Positions 63,927 to 64,000 of a DNA stretch of 64,000 bases are shown here, piece by piece (position 1 is the first letter of the stretch; each line of letters opens with the position of its first letter). The translations under genes and the position numbers were made by a program. This DNA comes from Enterobacteriaceae bacterium RIT693 (GTDB lineage Bacteria; Pseudomonadota; Gammaproteobacteria; Enterobacterales; Enterobacteriaceae), in the NCBI GenBank assembly GCA_009668225.1, contig WJYK01000012.1, positions 54,499 to 118,498 on the forward strand, read 5' to 3'. The notes beneath the pieces were generated by a model. The model saw only the letters and a list, made by a program, of their open reading frames with translations, made no database searches and was not told where the DNA came from.

Positions 63927-64000
63927 GATGCCTGGCAGTTGATGAACTTTCGTTCACCCTACGGGCCGCTGCTTCGCAGCGTTCAGACTCGCCTTTCGGC
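63927..64000 (-). other. Distal spacer of an rRNA operon with a copy of the 5S rRNA 3' end
   Basis: On the minus strand AACTGCCAGGCATC (63940-63927) equals the last 14 bases of 5S rRNA, followed by the usual AAATTAAG. The bases further upstream (TGAACGAAAGTTCATC, then CGCTGCGAAGCAGCG) do not match 5S, so this is probably a tail duplicate after the real 5S gene rather than the gene itself. Two small hairpins, TGAAC/GTTCA and CGCTGC/GCAGCG, are seen. Confidence 0.45.

Noticed and set aside
1..64000. CRISPR array, intact insertion sequence or prophage
   Set aside because: No regularly spaced direct repeats, complete transposase gene or phage structural genes were seen; the only mobile trace is the IS3 remnant and the palindromic element.

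Overview
The window is chromosomal DNA of a member of the Enterobacteriaceae. Across roughly 18.8-57 kb it carries, reverse-complemented, the E. coli-type order rrn/aspU - dkgB - yafC - yafD - yafE - mltD - gloB - yafS - rnhA - dnaQ - aspV - yafV - fadE - gmhA - yafJ - yafK - dinB - pepD - gpt - frsA - crl - phoE - proB - proA - thrW. Protein similarity and the presence of hpx genes suggest a relative of Klebsiella, Enterobacter or Cedecea. The species cannot be fixed from sequence reading alone.

1-8.1 kb, chitin and envelope: the 3' end of a gene with a chitin-binding-like C-terminus, a secreted chitin-active copper LPMO (AA10), a prepilin peptidase of the kind used by type II secretion or type IV pili, a MASE1 sensor with no output domain, a cytochrome b561, a GH18 chitinase, and a MarT/FidL-like pair (membrane winged-helix regulator plus small membrane protein).

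8.6-16.1 kb, signalling: a LuxR-type regulator, a response regulator, a BvgS/EvgS-like hybrid kinase, and a second response-regulator-like protein that lacks the phosphoacceptor aspartate. A TonB-dependent copper receptor follows.

16.1-18.8 kb, next to thrW: a gene-poor, partly AT-rich patch with one unknown membrane-anchored protein, a WbuC-family cupin, hairpins and an IS3-family remnant.

18.8-34.8 kb, core backbone: proline synthesis (proBA), the phosphate-starvation porin phoE with Pho boxes, crl, frsA, gpt, pepD, dinB with a LexA box, yafK/dpaA, yafJ, gmhA, fadE with a FadR box, an ivy-position SgcJ/EcaC-like protein, and yafV.

34.8-47.8 kb, inserted purine-ring (allantoin/allantoate/oxamate) catabolism: hpxK, hpxJ, hpxU, hpxWXYZ, hpxBAS and hpxC, plus a DMT-family exporter. 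Three sequences with exact GG-N10-GC sigma-54 spacing lie before hpxJ, hpxW and hpxC. Repeated candidate operators for HpxU and HpxS lie beside them, so the pathway appears to be nitrogen-controlled and locally repressed. A 576-bp palindrome-rich element with inverted-repeat ends sits between hpxZ and hpxB.

47.9-57.2 kb, backbone again: aspV to dkgB. The 3' half of gloB is strikingly AT-rich.

57.2-63.7 kb, accessory: a tight six-gene operon between dkgB and aspU (GT2, methyltransferase, GtrA flippase, methyltransferase, GT4, polytopic GT-C-like protein). I found no name for this combination and regard it as the best candidate for an undescribed system, probably lipid-linked synthesis and transfer of a methylated glycan. 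The window ends just before an rRNA operon.
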